From positions 1 to 51,076 of the forward strand of contig JAXHNP010000001.1 in the NCBI GenBank assembly GCA_034520365.1: a stretch of DNA of 51,076 nt. The letters are read 5' to 3'. The notes below the pieces were generated by a model, which searched no databases, was not told where the DNA came from, and saw only the letters and a list, made by a program, of their open reading frames with translations. Positions 25,967-33,719 of the stretch are shown here, in pieces. This stretch comes from Desulfobacterales bacterium. GTDB lineage: Bacteria; Desulfobacterota; Desulfobacteria; Desulfobacterales; Desulfosalsimonadaceae. Numbering within the stretch: position 1 is the stretch's first letter; each line of letters begins with the position of its first letter. The position numbers and the translations under genes are program-made.

Positions 25967-27913
25967 ATGGCTAAAAAAAGCTATTTCATCATCGGGTTTT
26001 TTCTGGTTGCCGCGGTGGCCTGCGGGGCGGCCCTGGGCGGGGTGTTTGCCATGGTTCGGGACCTGCCCCAGATTCGCGCCCTGGAAGATTTCTCGCCCTC
26101 TGCGGTCACCCGGATTTACTCGGCGGACCAGGTCCTTCTGGCGGAACTTTACAAGAAGAAAAGGGACCCGGTGCCTTTATCCGAAATCCCGGAAGAACTC
26201 CAACAGGCGCTTATCGCCACAGAAGACCGGCAGTTCTACGAGCACAGCGGAGTGGACCTCAAGGGGATTCTCCGCGCCCTTGTCCGGGATATCATGGCCG
26301 GCGAGTTCGTGGAAGGGGCCAGCACGCTGACCCAGCAGCTGGCCAAGACCCTGTTTTTAACGCCGCAGAAAACCCTGGAGCGGAAACTGAAAGAAGCGTT
26401 TCTCTCTTTTCAGCTGGAACGCCGGTATACCAAGGACGAAATCCTTGAACTCTACTTAAACCAGGTATACTTCGGCTCAGGGGCCTATGGCGTGGAAGCC
26501 GCGGCCCGGAAATTTTTCGGAAAACCCGTCAGCCGTTTAAATATCTCCGAATGCGCCATGATCGCGGCCATGCCCAAAGCCCCGTCCGTTTACTCCCCAT
26601 TGGTCAACCCGGAGCTGGCCATCCAGCGAAGAAATATCGTGCTGCGCCAGATGCTGAATGTGGGGGATATCAGCCAGGCACAGTATGAAACCGCCGCAAA
26701 TCAACCGTTTGATCCGGTTCCGGTCCGCGAAAACCGCACCAAAGCCCCCTATTTTGTGGATTATGTCAAAAAGCGGCTGGAATCGGAAATCGGGGCGGCC
26801 CGGCTCTATACCGGCGGCCTTACAGTGAAAACCACACTTTCCTACCGCATGCAGCAGGCGGCCGAGCAGGCGGTTGAAAACGGACTTTCGGATTTGGGCC
26901 GGCGAATGGAAAATCTGCACCAGCTTGAAAATCCGGATCCCCAAGCCGCACTGGTCGCGGTTGATGTTTCAACCGGCGGCATTGTCGCCATGGTCGGCGG
27001 CAAAAACCATGATGAAAGCCCCTATAACCGGGCCACCATGGCCAAGCGGCAGCCGGGGTCCGCATTTAAACCGATTGTTTACGCCCGGGCCATTGAGCAG
27101 GGATTTTCTCAGAACATGCTGCTGCTGGATACCCCGGCGGCCTTTCAAGGGAAAAATCCGGAGACCCCATGGCGACCGGAGAACTTCTCCAATACCTATC
27201 AGGGGGAAATGACCCTTCGCAAGGCCCTCACCCATTCAAAAAACATCCCCGCGGTCCGTCTGATTGAAAAGCTGGGGACGGCCAGCGTGATCTCTTTTGC
27301 CCGGTCCCTGGGCATTGAATCGAAACTTTTGCCCAACCTGTCTCTGGCGTTGGGCACATCCGAGCTCACCCTCTTGGAATTGACCGCCGCCTATGCGGTA
27401 TTTCCCAACAGCGGCACCTGCATCCGGCCCGCCCCCGTCACCGAAATCCGGGATAAAAACCGGCGGCTGATCTGGCAGCCGGAGATCAAGCGGCGGGCGG
27501 TCATGTCAGATGCCGGGGCGGCCATTATGGTGGATATGCTGCAAGGCGTGATTGAGGCGGGTACGGGCAGAAAAGCACAAGGGATGGTACGACCGATCGG
27601 CGGGAAAACCGGCACCACGAACCAATACAAAGACGCCCTGTTCATTGGATTTTCCCCCGCCATTGCGGCCGGGGTCTGGGTGGGGCGTGATAATTACACC
27701 ACCCTGGGCCGGCATGAAACCGGCGCCCGGGCCGCGTTACCCATATGGCAGGCATTTATGCAAAATGCGCTAAAGAATGAACCCTATCGATATTTTGATA
27801 TCCCGGATACTGTTACAGCGCGCTGCATGCATCCGGATACCGGCAAATTGACGGCACCGGGGCCGCACTGTGTAAACACCTTGTTCCGCGAAGAAACGCT
27901 TCAGCCTGACTGA
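25967..27913 (+). CDS. Penicillin-binding protein 1A (bifunctional transglycosylase/transpeptidase)
   Basis: 648 residues from ATG at 25967 (the frame opens at a TTG 27 bases earlier). A single N-terminal membrane helix (about 6-28) is followed by a GT51 transglycosylase domain with ATEDRQFYEHSGVDLKGI, the catalytic glutamate motif, and GASTLTQQLAKTLFL. The transpeptidase domain has SxxK in QPGSAFKPIVYA, SKN in THSKNIPAVRL and KTG in GGKTGTTNQYKDA. It polymerises and crosslinks peptidoglycan in the periplasm. It is short for PBP1A and lacks a long inserted linker domain. No clear ribosome binding site is seen, so expression may be weak or the start may differ. Confidence 0.93.
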   Translation: MAKKSYFIIGFFLVAAVACGAALGGVFAMVRDLPQIRALEDFSPSAVTRIYSADQVLLAELYKKKRDPVPLSEIPEELQQALIATEDRQFYEHSGVDLKGILRALVRDIMAGEFVEGASTLTQQLAKTLFLTPQKTLERKLKEAFLSFQLERRYTKDEILELYLNQVYFGSGAYGVEAAARKFFGKPVSRLNISECAMIAAMPKAPSVYSPLVNPELAIQRRNIVLRQMLNVGDISQAQYETAANQPFDPVPVRENRTKAPYFVDYVKKRLESEIGAARLYTGGLTVKTTLSYRMQQAAEQAVENGLSDLGRRMENLHQLENPDPQAALVAVDVSTGGIVAMVGGKNHDESPYNRATMAKRQPGSAFKPIVYARAIEQGFSQNMLLLDTPAAFQGKNPETPWRPENFSNTYQGEMTLRKALTHSKNIPAVRLIEKLGTASVISFARSLGIESKLLPNLSLALGTSELTLLELTAAYAVFPNSGTCIRPAPVTEIRDKNRRLIWQPEIKRRAVMSDAGAAIMVDMLQGVIEAGTGRKAQGMVRPIGGKTGTTNQYKDALFIGFSPAIAAGVWVGRDNYTTLGRHETGARAALPIWQAFMQNALKNEPYRYFDIPDTVTARCMHPDTGKLTAPGPHCVNTLFREETLQPD

Positions 27914-27956
27914 TAAAAAACTTGATCCCGCGCCGGATAATCGATACAACGCGCGT

Positions 27957-28415
27957 ATGATCCGCAAGGCCAACATAGAGGATGTCAAGACCATTCATGC
28001 CATCCTCAAATATCGCGGCGAAAAGGGCGAGCTCCTCGCCCGGCCCCTGAGCCGCCTCTATGACCATGTGCGGGATTTCTGGGTCTATGTGGATGGGCAA
28101 ACCGATCGCATTGTCGGCTGTTGCGCCCTGCAGTTCTGCTGGGAGGATCTGGCGGAAATCCGCTCCCTGGCGGTGGATGACACGCGGCAAAACCAGGGCA
28201 TCGGCAATCAGCTCATAGAAACCGCCTTTGCCGAAGCCCGGCAGTTTAAAATCAAAAAGCTGTTTACCCTGACCTATAAGCCCGAATTTTTCAAAAAATT
28301 CGGGTTTGTGGTCATCGACCGCTCAGAGCTGCCCCTAAAAATCTGGGCGGACTGCATCCATTGCGTCAAATTTCCGGACTGTGATGAAATTGCGATGCTC
28401 AAAGAGCCGGTTTAA
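27957..28415 (+). CDS. GNAT N-acetyltransferase, short N-acetylglutamate synthase type
   Basis: 152 residues of a single GNAT domain. The acetyl-CoA loop is seen in IRSLAVDDTRQNQGIGNQLIE (Q/R-x-x-G-x-G type). The protein closely follows the short ArgA-like pattern known from Desulfobacterota: MIRKANIEDVKTIHAIL, FCWEDLAEIRSLAVD, KLFTLTYKPEFFKKFGF and the ending PLKIWADCIHCVKFPDCDE. Members of this group act as stand-alone N-acetylglutamate synthases starting arginine biosynthesis (glutamate plus acetyl-CoA), without the kinase-like domain. ATG at 27957 has no strong ribosome binding site and lies 43 bases after PBP1A. Its end overlaps the convergent gene by four bases. Confidence 0.8.
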   Translation: MIRKANIEDVKTIHAILKYRGEKGELLARPLSRLYDHVRDFWVYVDGQTDRIVGCCALQFCWEDLAEIRSLAVDDTRQNQGIGNQLIETAFAEARQFKIKKLFTLTYKPEFFKKFGFVVIDRSELPLKIWADCIHCVKFPDCDEIAMLKEPV

Positions 28416-29473
28416 GAATATATAAGGTTATAGTACAGCGGCGGATAAAACCAGTTATGGGGCCTGGGCAGAATCTGCTGGGAGCCCACGGTCAGCCAGT
28501 AGGACTCGAGCTTTATCTCCCGAAGCTTTCCGGTATCCGGCGGTATGGCATGGGAGGTATAGGAATAGGTCACCTGGAAAAGGAATACCCCGTTTTTGTC
28601 TTCGCTGGCGATCAAATAATTCTCTTTGAACTCCTTGATCGTCATTTGATTGGCCTCGGCTACCCGGCTCATCTCCTTCTGCGAAAGCTTGATCAGAACA
28701 ATTTTGGTGACCCCGCGGTCCGAATAGCGCAGCAGCGTCCGGGATTCGCTGCTTGAGACATAAACCGTGGAGATGCAGGGAATCCGCCGCAAAAATTGAG
28801 CGGCCACAATGGCGGCCGTACGCCGCCCCCCCACCATATCCGGCAGGCCGTAATATTCAAAAAACTTTTTCTGAATATCCTCGGCATGCTTCTCGCCCTT
28901 CTCATAGATATCCTTGGAAATATAGCGCAGGCGGCGGGCCATGTCTTCGGCCGCCTCGGTGATCGGCCAGTCGATGCGCACATGGAAATGCGAGAGCTGG
29001 TAGCGATGCTTTCCCCTGGGCTGGGCGGTATCCCGTTGAACAAGCAGCGCGTAATCCACGGGGAGCAGATCTTTTAAAAAATCAAAAAAATGAACGGATT
29101 CCAAAAACTTCTGGGTCCGGTCGAAATCATTTTTCAATGTCAGGGTCTTGGATCGGAGCAGGTTGGTTTTGGTCGTGCGGTTGGAATCAAAAAAACGGAT
29201 GTATTTTTTATGCTTGGCCGGAATGTGATCTTCAAGAAATATCAAAAGAAATGAATTCTGGCACTCATACTCGACCTTGGGAATCCGGGCCCGGGGTTTT
29301 AACTCTTTGCGCTCGACAAACGGATAATCCATTCCTTTGCGCTTGAAATTCTCATAGGATTCGGTCAGCGCATACTCTAATACAAATTGATCCAGTTCAT
29401 CGCGAAGCAGATTATAATAGGATCGCCGCAGGCGATCGGCTAAACTTAATTCCTCCCTGATACGCCAATGCAA
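28412..29473 (-). CDS. Uncharacterised 353-residue protein
   Basis: I do not recognise this family. The protein begins at TTG 29473 (GGGGG six bases upstream; no in-frame ATG nearby). It is basic and aromatic-rich, with no signal peptide or membrane helix. Recognisable patches include SFLLIFLEDHIPAKHKKYIRF, RYQLSHFHVRIDWPITEAAED, a helical stretch ARRLRYISKDIYEKGEKHAEDI and a glycine-rich turn LPDMVGGRRTAAIVAAQFLRR. The C-terminus is WFYPPLYYNLIYS. It stands alone on its strand, convergent with the acetyltransferase gene. Its codon use looks like that of its neighbours. A cytoplasmic nucleic-acid or protein-binding role is possible, but nothing proves it. Confidence 0.7.
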   Translation of the reverse strand: MHWRIREELSLADRLRRSYYNLLRDELDQFVLEYALTESYENFKRKGMDYPFVERKELKPRARIPKVEYECQNSFLLIFLEDHIPAKHKKYIRFFDSNRTTKTNLLRSKTLTLKNDFDRTQKFLESVHFFDFLKDLLPVDYALLVQRDTAQPRGKHRYQLSHFHVRIDWPITEAAEDMARRLRYISKDIYEKGEKHAEDIQKKFFEYYGLPDMVGGRRTAAIVAAQFLRRIPCISTVYVSSSESRTLLRYSDRGVTKIVLIKLSQKEMSRVAEANQMTIKEFKENYLIASEDKNGVFLFQVTYSYTSHAIPPDTGKLREIKLESYWLTVGSQQILPRPHNWFYPPLYYNLIYS

Positions 29474-29544
29474 TACATTCCCCCGTTACCGGTAGATAGT
29501 TATCAATACCTAAATTGAGATCCCAACCCAAAGCCTTCCGCCGC

Positions 29545-29628
29545 TGTCATTTCGAGGAACGAAAGTGACGAGAAATCTTAAAAAAAATCATGTGAATATA
29601 AGATTTCTCGCTGCCGCTCGAAATGACA
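29545..29628. repeat. 84-bp palindromic repeat (TGTCATTTCGAG family)
   Basis: TGTCATTTCGAG...CGAGAAATCTTA (29545-29580) pairs with TAAGATTTCTCG...CGAAATGACA (29599-29628). The TGTCATTTCGAG...GAGAAATCTT palindrome is a pattern seen in intergenic repeats of many bacterial genomes. No copy of it occurs elsewhere in this window. Confidence 0.75.
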
Positions 29629-29676
29629 ACCGAGCCAAATTAACATTCTGATTAAATCTATTGTAACATCGAATCA

Positions 29677-29706
29677 AAAAATAGTCAACTGAAATAATTG
29701 ACTATC
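29677..29706 (-). terminator. Intrinsic terminator overlapping the TVP38 stop codon
   Basis: On the minus strand, ATAGTCAA (29706-29699) pairs with TTGACTAT (29689-29682) around a 9-base loop, then six T follow. The TAG stop codon (29704-29702) lies in the stem. It should end the gyrA-to-TVP38 transcript. Confidence 0.8.
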
Positions 29707-30403
29707 TTTCACCAAATCGTTCCGCCCACCGGTATATTGCGGTTCGATAATAAATCGCCGCACCGACCATTACCAGACTTACCCCCAAAATAATTGCATA
29801 AAGGCCGTACATGCCGTGAGACAAAACGCCGCCATGCAGGCTAAGCATTAACGTGCCCGGCATCCGGCCCAGACCCGCCATGATGATAAACATTCTAAAG
29901 GGAACAGCCGTCCCGCCCAGAAAAAGACAAAAATAATCCTTGGGAAACCCCGGAAAAATGAAAAACGCCAGGATCATAATCAGGCCCTGACGGGTGAGAA
30001 ATACATCCATGCGCTCAAGCTGATCCCGGGGAATCAGCTTTCGGATAAACCGGTAGCCCAGAAATCGGCCGACCCCGAAATTGAGGGCCGAGCCGATGGT
30101 CAGGGCAATGGTGGAATAAACAAACCCGTAGCCCACACCGAAAAGATATCCGCCCACAAACCCGCTGAGCTCTCCCGGAATGGGGGCCAACAATACCTGA
30201 AGGATTTGAACCAGCATAAAAGCCAGAGGTGCGGCGGCCCCCCAGGCTTCAATGAATGATTTGACGGCTTCCCGGTCGGTAAGGATATCGTAGAGATCAA
30301 GCAGGTGATTGACAAAAATGCCGGCCAGCACTGCGGATACAATAACAAAGATCCCCAGCGCCAGCCCATACCGGCTAAACAGCCATGAGCGAATCGGCGG
30401 CAT
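29702..30403 (-). CDS. TVP38/TMEM64 (DedA-like, VTT domain) membrane protein
   Basis: 233 residues from ATG at 30403, ten bases after the pgk stop with AAAGGGCGG upstream. Six hydrophobic segments surround the VTT signature APIPGELSGFVGGYLFGVGYG, then GSALNFGVGRFLGYRFIRKL and FFIFPGFPKDYFCLFLG. This family is placed in lipid/undecaprenyl-carrier transport across the inner membrane, but the substrate of this copy is unknown. It is the last gene of the long minus-strand run and is followed by a terminator that includes its stop codon. Confidence 0.87.
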   Translation of the reverse strand: MPPIRSWLFSRYGLALGIFVIVSAVLAGIFVNHLLDLYDILTDREAVKSFIEAWGAAAPLAFMLVQILQVLLAPIPGELSGFVGGYLFGVGYGFVYSTIALTIGSALNFGVGRFLGYRFIRKLIPRDQLERMDVFLTRQGLIMILAFFIFPGFPKDYFCLFLGGTAVPFRMFIIMAGLGRMPGTLMLSLHGGVLSHGMYGLYAIILGVSLVMVGAAIYYRTAIYRWAERFGER

Positions 30404-30413
30404 GGACCGCCCT

Positions 30414-31604
30414 TTATCCGGACACCGGATTTTCCAGCGCCGCCACACCCGGCAGGGGTTTTCCTTCCATCAGCTGCAGGAAAGCCCCGCCGCCGGTGGA
30501 GATATAGGTAAACCGGTCGCTCTGGCCGGTGGAATGAATGGCCACATCCGTATCCCCGCCGCCCACAATGGTCAGCGCATAGGAATTTGCGACATGGTGC
30601 ACCATGGAAACGGTGCCGCGGCTGAATGCATCGATTTCAAATATCCCCATGGGCCCGTTCCAGATAACGGTGCGCGCGTCATAGAGGACCTCCTCGAACA
30701 GCCGGGAAGTGGCCGGACCGATATCCAAAGCCATCCAGTCATCCGGAATTTCCTGGATGGGCACGATTTTAAATTCCGCCCGCTCATCGATTTCCGGGGC
30801 GACCACTGCATCCACCGGCAGATAGAACTTAATGCCCTGCTCAATGGCGGTTCTCATGATCCGGCCGGACTCCTCCACCAGATCGTCCTCGACCCTGGAT
30901 TTGCCGACACTGTAGCCCTTGCTCTTTAGAAAGGTATTGGCCATGGCGCCGCCGATGATAAACTTGTTGACCCGGCCCAGCATGTTCTTCAGGGCCCGGA
31001 TCTTGCTTGATACCTTGGCGCCGCCGATGATGGCCACCAGGGGCCGGCGCGGATTCTCCATAGCCTCGCGGAAATATTTGAGCTCATTTAACAGGAGAAA
31101 GCCGGCCGCTTTTTCCTCTACATACCGGGTAATGGCCGATACCGAGGCATGCTCGCGATGGCAGACCGCAAAAGCGTCATTTACATAGACATCGCAAAGA
31201 GATGCGAGTTCCCTGGCGAACTCATCGTCATTATCCTGCTCGCCCTTATGAAACCGGAGGTTTTCAAGCAAAAGGACCTCCCCGGGCTTTAACTCATCAG
31301 CCATCTGCCGGACCTCCGACCCCACGCAGTCAGGAGCCAGCTTGACATCCAGTTTGAGATAGCGGCCCAGCCGCTTGGCCACGGGCGCCAGGCTGTATTT
31401 GGGGTCCACCTTGCCCTTGGGGCGGTCCATGTGGGCGCATATAATCAGAATGCCGTCATGGTCCAGCACATACCTTAAGGTTGGCAGCACTTCACGAATC
31501 CGGGTATCATCGGTGATGTTCTGAAAATCATCCATGGGGACATTCACATCCACCCGTACCAATACCTTCTTGCCTGAAACCTCAATGTCCTTTACGGAAC
31601 GCAT
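30414..31604 (-). CDS. pgk: Phosphoglycerate kinase
   Basis: 396 residues from ATG at 31604 (GGAGG seven bases upstream; the frame is open 23 codons further without support). The family signature [15 protein letters not shown] is at the start. The 3-phosphoglycerate-binding residues are in [20 protein letters not shown], and [13 protein letters not shown]. The ADP/ATP loop is in the C-lobe ([11 protein letters not shown] and GGGDTDVA). It catalyses 1,3-bisphosphoglycerate plus ADP to 3-phosphoglycerate plus ATP in glycolysis or gluconeogenesis, in the cytoplasm. All key residues are present. It lies between the small Cys-rich gene and TVP38; gapA and tpi are not adjacent here. Confidence 0.96.
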   Translation of the reverse strand: MRSVKDIEVSGKKVLVRVDVNVPMDDFQNITDDTRIREVLPTLRYVLDHDGILIICAHMDRPKGKVDPKYSLAPVAKRLGRYLKLDVKLAPDCVGSEVRQMADELKPGEVLLLENLRFHKGEQDNDDEFARELASLCDVYVNDAFAVCHREHASVSAITRYVEEKAAGFLLLNELKYFREAMENPRRPLVAIIGGAKVSSKIRALKNMLGRVNKFIIGGAMANTFLKSKGYSVGKSRVEDDLVEESGRIMRTAIEQGIKFYLPVDAVVAPEIDERAEFKIVPIQEIPDDWMALDIGPATSRLFEEVLYDARTVIWNGPMGIFEIDAFSRGTVSMVHHVANSYALTIVGGGDTDVAIHSTGQSDRFTYISTGGGAFLQLMEGKPLPGVAALENPVSG

Positions 31605-31618
31605 CCTACCCCCTCCCT

Positions 31619-31894
31619 TTACTTGCGTTTTTTCTGTTTGCTTTTCTGGTGCAGGGCTTTTCTTTTGGACCATCGTTCAAGAAAACCAATGGTTCGGGAC
31701 TCATAGGCCCGGTCCACCCTTTCCGATTCAACTGCCGCCCCGGCCGGTTTTTCCATGGCCGCCTGAAGGCATTCGGTTTTAAATACACAGGCCATGCATA
31801 GGCGCGGAGAGTGGCGCAAGCCGTCCGCGCCTTTTGGAAACACGTTCTCAAGGTTTCCAAAACAATCCGGCCGATTTTCTTCCCTGTTACTCAT
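31619..31894 (-). CDS. Small Cys-rich protein with WhiB-like [4Fe-4S] spacing
   Basis: 91 residues from ATG at 31894, overlapping the radC end by eight bases. Four cysteines, C11, C33, C36 and C42, follow C-x21-C-x2-C-x5-C, the spacing that ligates the [4Fe-4S] cluster in WhiB-like proteins (C-x14-22-C-x2-C-x5-C). The local text [14 protein letters not shown] then [15 protein letters not shown] also resembles the FFP and CxxCxxxxxCL-xAL parts of that family. The C-terminus is basic ([18 protein letters not shown]), suiting nucleic acid or protein binding. The cluster and any regulatory role are inferred. WhiB proteins are otherwise known mainly from actinobacteria and their phages, so a convergent small protein is also possible. 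Confidence 0.75.
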   Translation of the reverse strand: MSNREENRPDCFGNLENVFPKGADGLRHSPRLCMACVFKTECLQAAMEKPAGAAVESERVDRAYESRTIGFLERWSKRKALHQKSKQKKRK

Positions 31895-32618
31895 TAATGC
31901 CCGTCCATTTGGCATTCTCTTTTTGAAATTCCCGGCACATCTGCTGGATATGCCCGGTGTCCGCAAAACTGAAATACGTGTAATCGCCGATCACCAGATG
32001 CTCATGGACCGTAATCCCCATTGTCAGGCACGCAAAAATAAGCTGCCGGGTCACCGAAAAATCGGCCGGCGAGGGTTTCGGATCACCGGAAGGATGGTTA
32101 TGGGCAAATATTACGGCCGCCGCCTGATGCGCCAGCGCGCTTTTAACCACTTCGCGGGGATAAACCGAACTCGCCGTTAGTGTGCCCTCAAACAGCGCCT
32201 CAGAGCCCAGCACCCGGTTTTTGGCATCCAGGTACAGCACCCTGAAACATTCCCGGTCCTTTGCGCCCATGTTGTGGTATAAGTAATCAAAAAGCGCCTG
32301 GGAATTGGTCAGCGGATCCTCCCGGATCACCTTTTTTTCCAGATACCGATCCCATACCGCCTTGACCAGCTTGATACCGAAAGCATTTTTGGGGCCGATC
32401 CCCGGGACTTCACGCAGTTGTGCGTCACTGGCTTCAAAAACCCCCTGCAGGGTTTTAAACTTTTTAAGGGCGGCCTTGGCCATGTCCTTGCAGTCTTTCC
32501 GGGGTGTGCCAAGGGTCAGCAGGAGTTCAATCACTTCATAATCATGAAACCCGTCCAGTCCGGCGGTTAAGAACCGCTCCCGCAGCCGCTGTCGATGCCC
32601 CTCGCCTTTGTGTGCCAA
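31887..32618 (-). CDS. radC: RadC family JAMM-domain protein
   Basis: 243 residues. An N-terminal helix-hairpin-helix (REVPGIGPKNAFGIKLV, about 67-83) leads to a JAMM metalloprotease-like domain with HNHPSGDPKPSPADF, the zinc-binding H-x-H-x10-D set. A strong family match is also seen at GHRQRLRERFLTAGLDGFHDYEVIELLL. RadC was named for DNA repair, but its function remains unclear. Start is TTG at 32618; there is no ATG or GTG near the family start and no strong ribosome binding site. It lies after gpsA by 72 bases and overlaps the Cys-rich gene, so they are probably translated together. Confidence 0.93.
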   Translation of the reverse strand: MAHKGEGHRQRLRERFLTAGLDGFHDYEVIELLLTLGTPRKDCKDMAKAALKKFKTLQGVFEASDAQLREVPGIGPKNAFGIKLVKAVWDRYLEKKVIREDPLTNSQALFDYLYHNMGAKDRECFRVLYLDAKNRVLGSEALFEGTLTASSVYPREVVKSALAHQAAAVIFAHNHPSGDPKPSPADFSVTRQLIFACLTMGITVHEHLVIGDYTYFSFADTGHIQQMCREFQKENAKWTGINE

Positions 32619-32690
32619 AACCGCTATCTAAATTTAATTTAAACAGTCAAAAATCAGATGCCAGTCCAAATTCAAAGGAACTTCCGGTTC

Positions 32691-33716
32691 CTATCGGACA
32701 TCCAGCATTTCATCCTTCAAATCACGGGTCATTAACTGGTAGAGGCCGTCTGCAGGGGAGAGGTGCTCATACAGGACGGCGTAAACGGAATGGGAAATCG
32801 GCATATCCACCCCGAGCTTGCGGGACAGGTTATATACCGATTTGGAGGTTTTCACGCCTTCGGCCACCATATTCATTTCAGCCAGGATTTCATCCAGGGA
32901 TTTGCCCTCCCCGATTTTCTGCCCCACCGTGTGGTTGCGGCTCAGGCTGCCGGTGCAGGTGAGCAGAAGGTCCCCGATGCCGGCAAGCCCGGCAAATGTA
33001 TGGGGATTGGCGCCGAGCTTGATTCCCAGCCGCCGGATTTCGGCAAGCCCCCGGGTGATTAGGGCCGCGCGGGTATTCAGGCCAAGGCCCAGGCCGTCCA
33101 CAATTCCGGATGCAATGGCGATCACATTCTTCACCGCACCGCCTAACTCCACGCCGATCAGGTCATCATTGGTATAGACCCGGAAATACGGAGTGGAAAA
33201 AAGATTCTGAATATAGGCGGCAGCCGAGTGCTCCACTGAGGCCGCCGTCACCACTGTAGGCATTTTTTGGGCCACTTCGGCGGCAAAACTCGGCCCGGAA
33301 AGGACGGATATGCGGGGGGCCAATGCCTCAGGGAGGGTCTCTTTCAAGACCCCGCTCATGGTCAGATGCGTTTTGTTTTCGATGCCTTTGGAGGCGGTGA
33401 CGACATAGGCGGCCGGATCGATATGGGCGGCCGCCTGGCCTGAGACCTCGCGCATCAAATGGGAGGGCACCACAAATACAATGACTTGTTTGCCGGAAAC
33501 CACGGCCGCCAGATCATTTGACGGGGTAATGGCCTCAGGCAGCGAAATACCGGGCAAAAACATCTGATTTTCCCGGCTCTTTTCGATGCTTTGCTTAACC
33601 GCCGGCTCATAGGCCCACAAATTCACCGGATACCCTTTGCCCCCCAGCAGATGGGCAAGCGCGGTGCCCCAGCTGCCTGCCCCTACAACTCCGATTCGCG
33701 TGGTTTCCGCATCCAT
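32691..33716 (-). CDS. gpsA: Glycerol-3-phosphate dehydrogenase [NAD(P)+]
   Basis: 341 residues with the N-terminal dinucleotide loop GVVGAGSWGTALAHLL (about 9-24). The family segments VVTASKGIENKTHL, SVLSGPSFAAEVA, GVELGGAVKNVIAIASGI (catalytic lysine region), HTFAGLAGIGDLLLTCTGSLSRN and MVAEGVKTSKSVY are all present. It reduces dihydroxyacetone phosphate to sn-glycerol 3-phosphate for phospholipid synthesis, in the cytoplasm. The start lies three bases after the gyrA stop, so the two are translationally coupled. All expected residues are intact. Confidence 0.96.
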   Translation of the reverse strand: MDAETTRIGVVGAGSWGTALAHLLGGKGYPVNLWAYEPAVKQSIEKSRENQMFLPGISLPEAITPSNDLAAVVSGKQVIVFVVPSHLMREVSGQAAAHIDPAAYVVTASKGIENKTHLTMSGVLKETLPEALAPRISVLSGPSFAAEVAQKMPTVVTAASVEHSAAAYIQNLFSTPYFRVYTNDDLIGVELGGAVKNVIAIASGIVDGLGLGLNTRAALITRGLAEIRRLGIKLGANPHTFAGLAGIGDLLLTCTGSLSRNHTVGQKIGEGKSLDEILAEMNMVAEGVKTSKSVYNLSRKLGVDMPISHSVYAVLYEHLSPADGLYQLMTRDLKDEMLDVR

Positions 33717-33719
33717 TAT

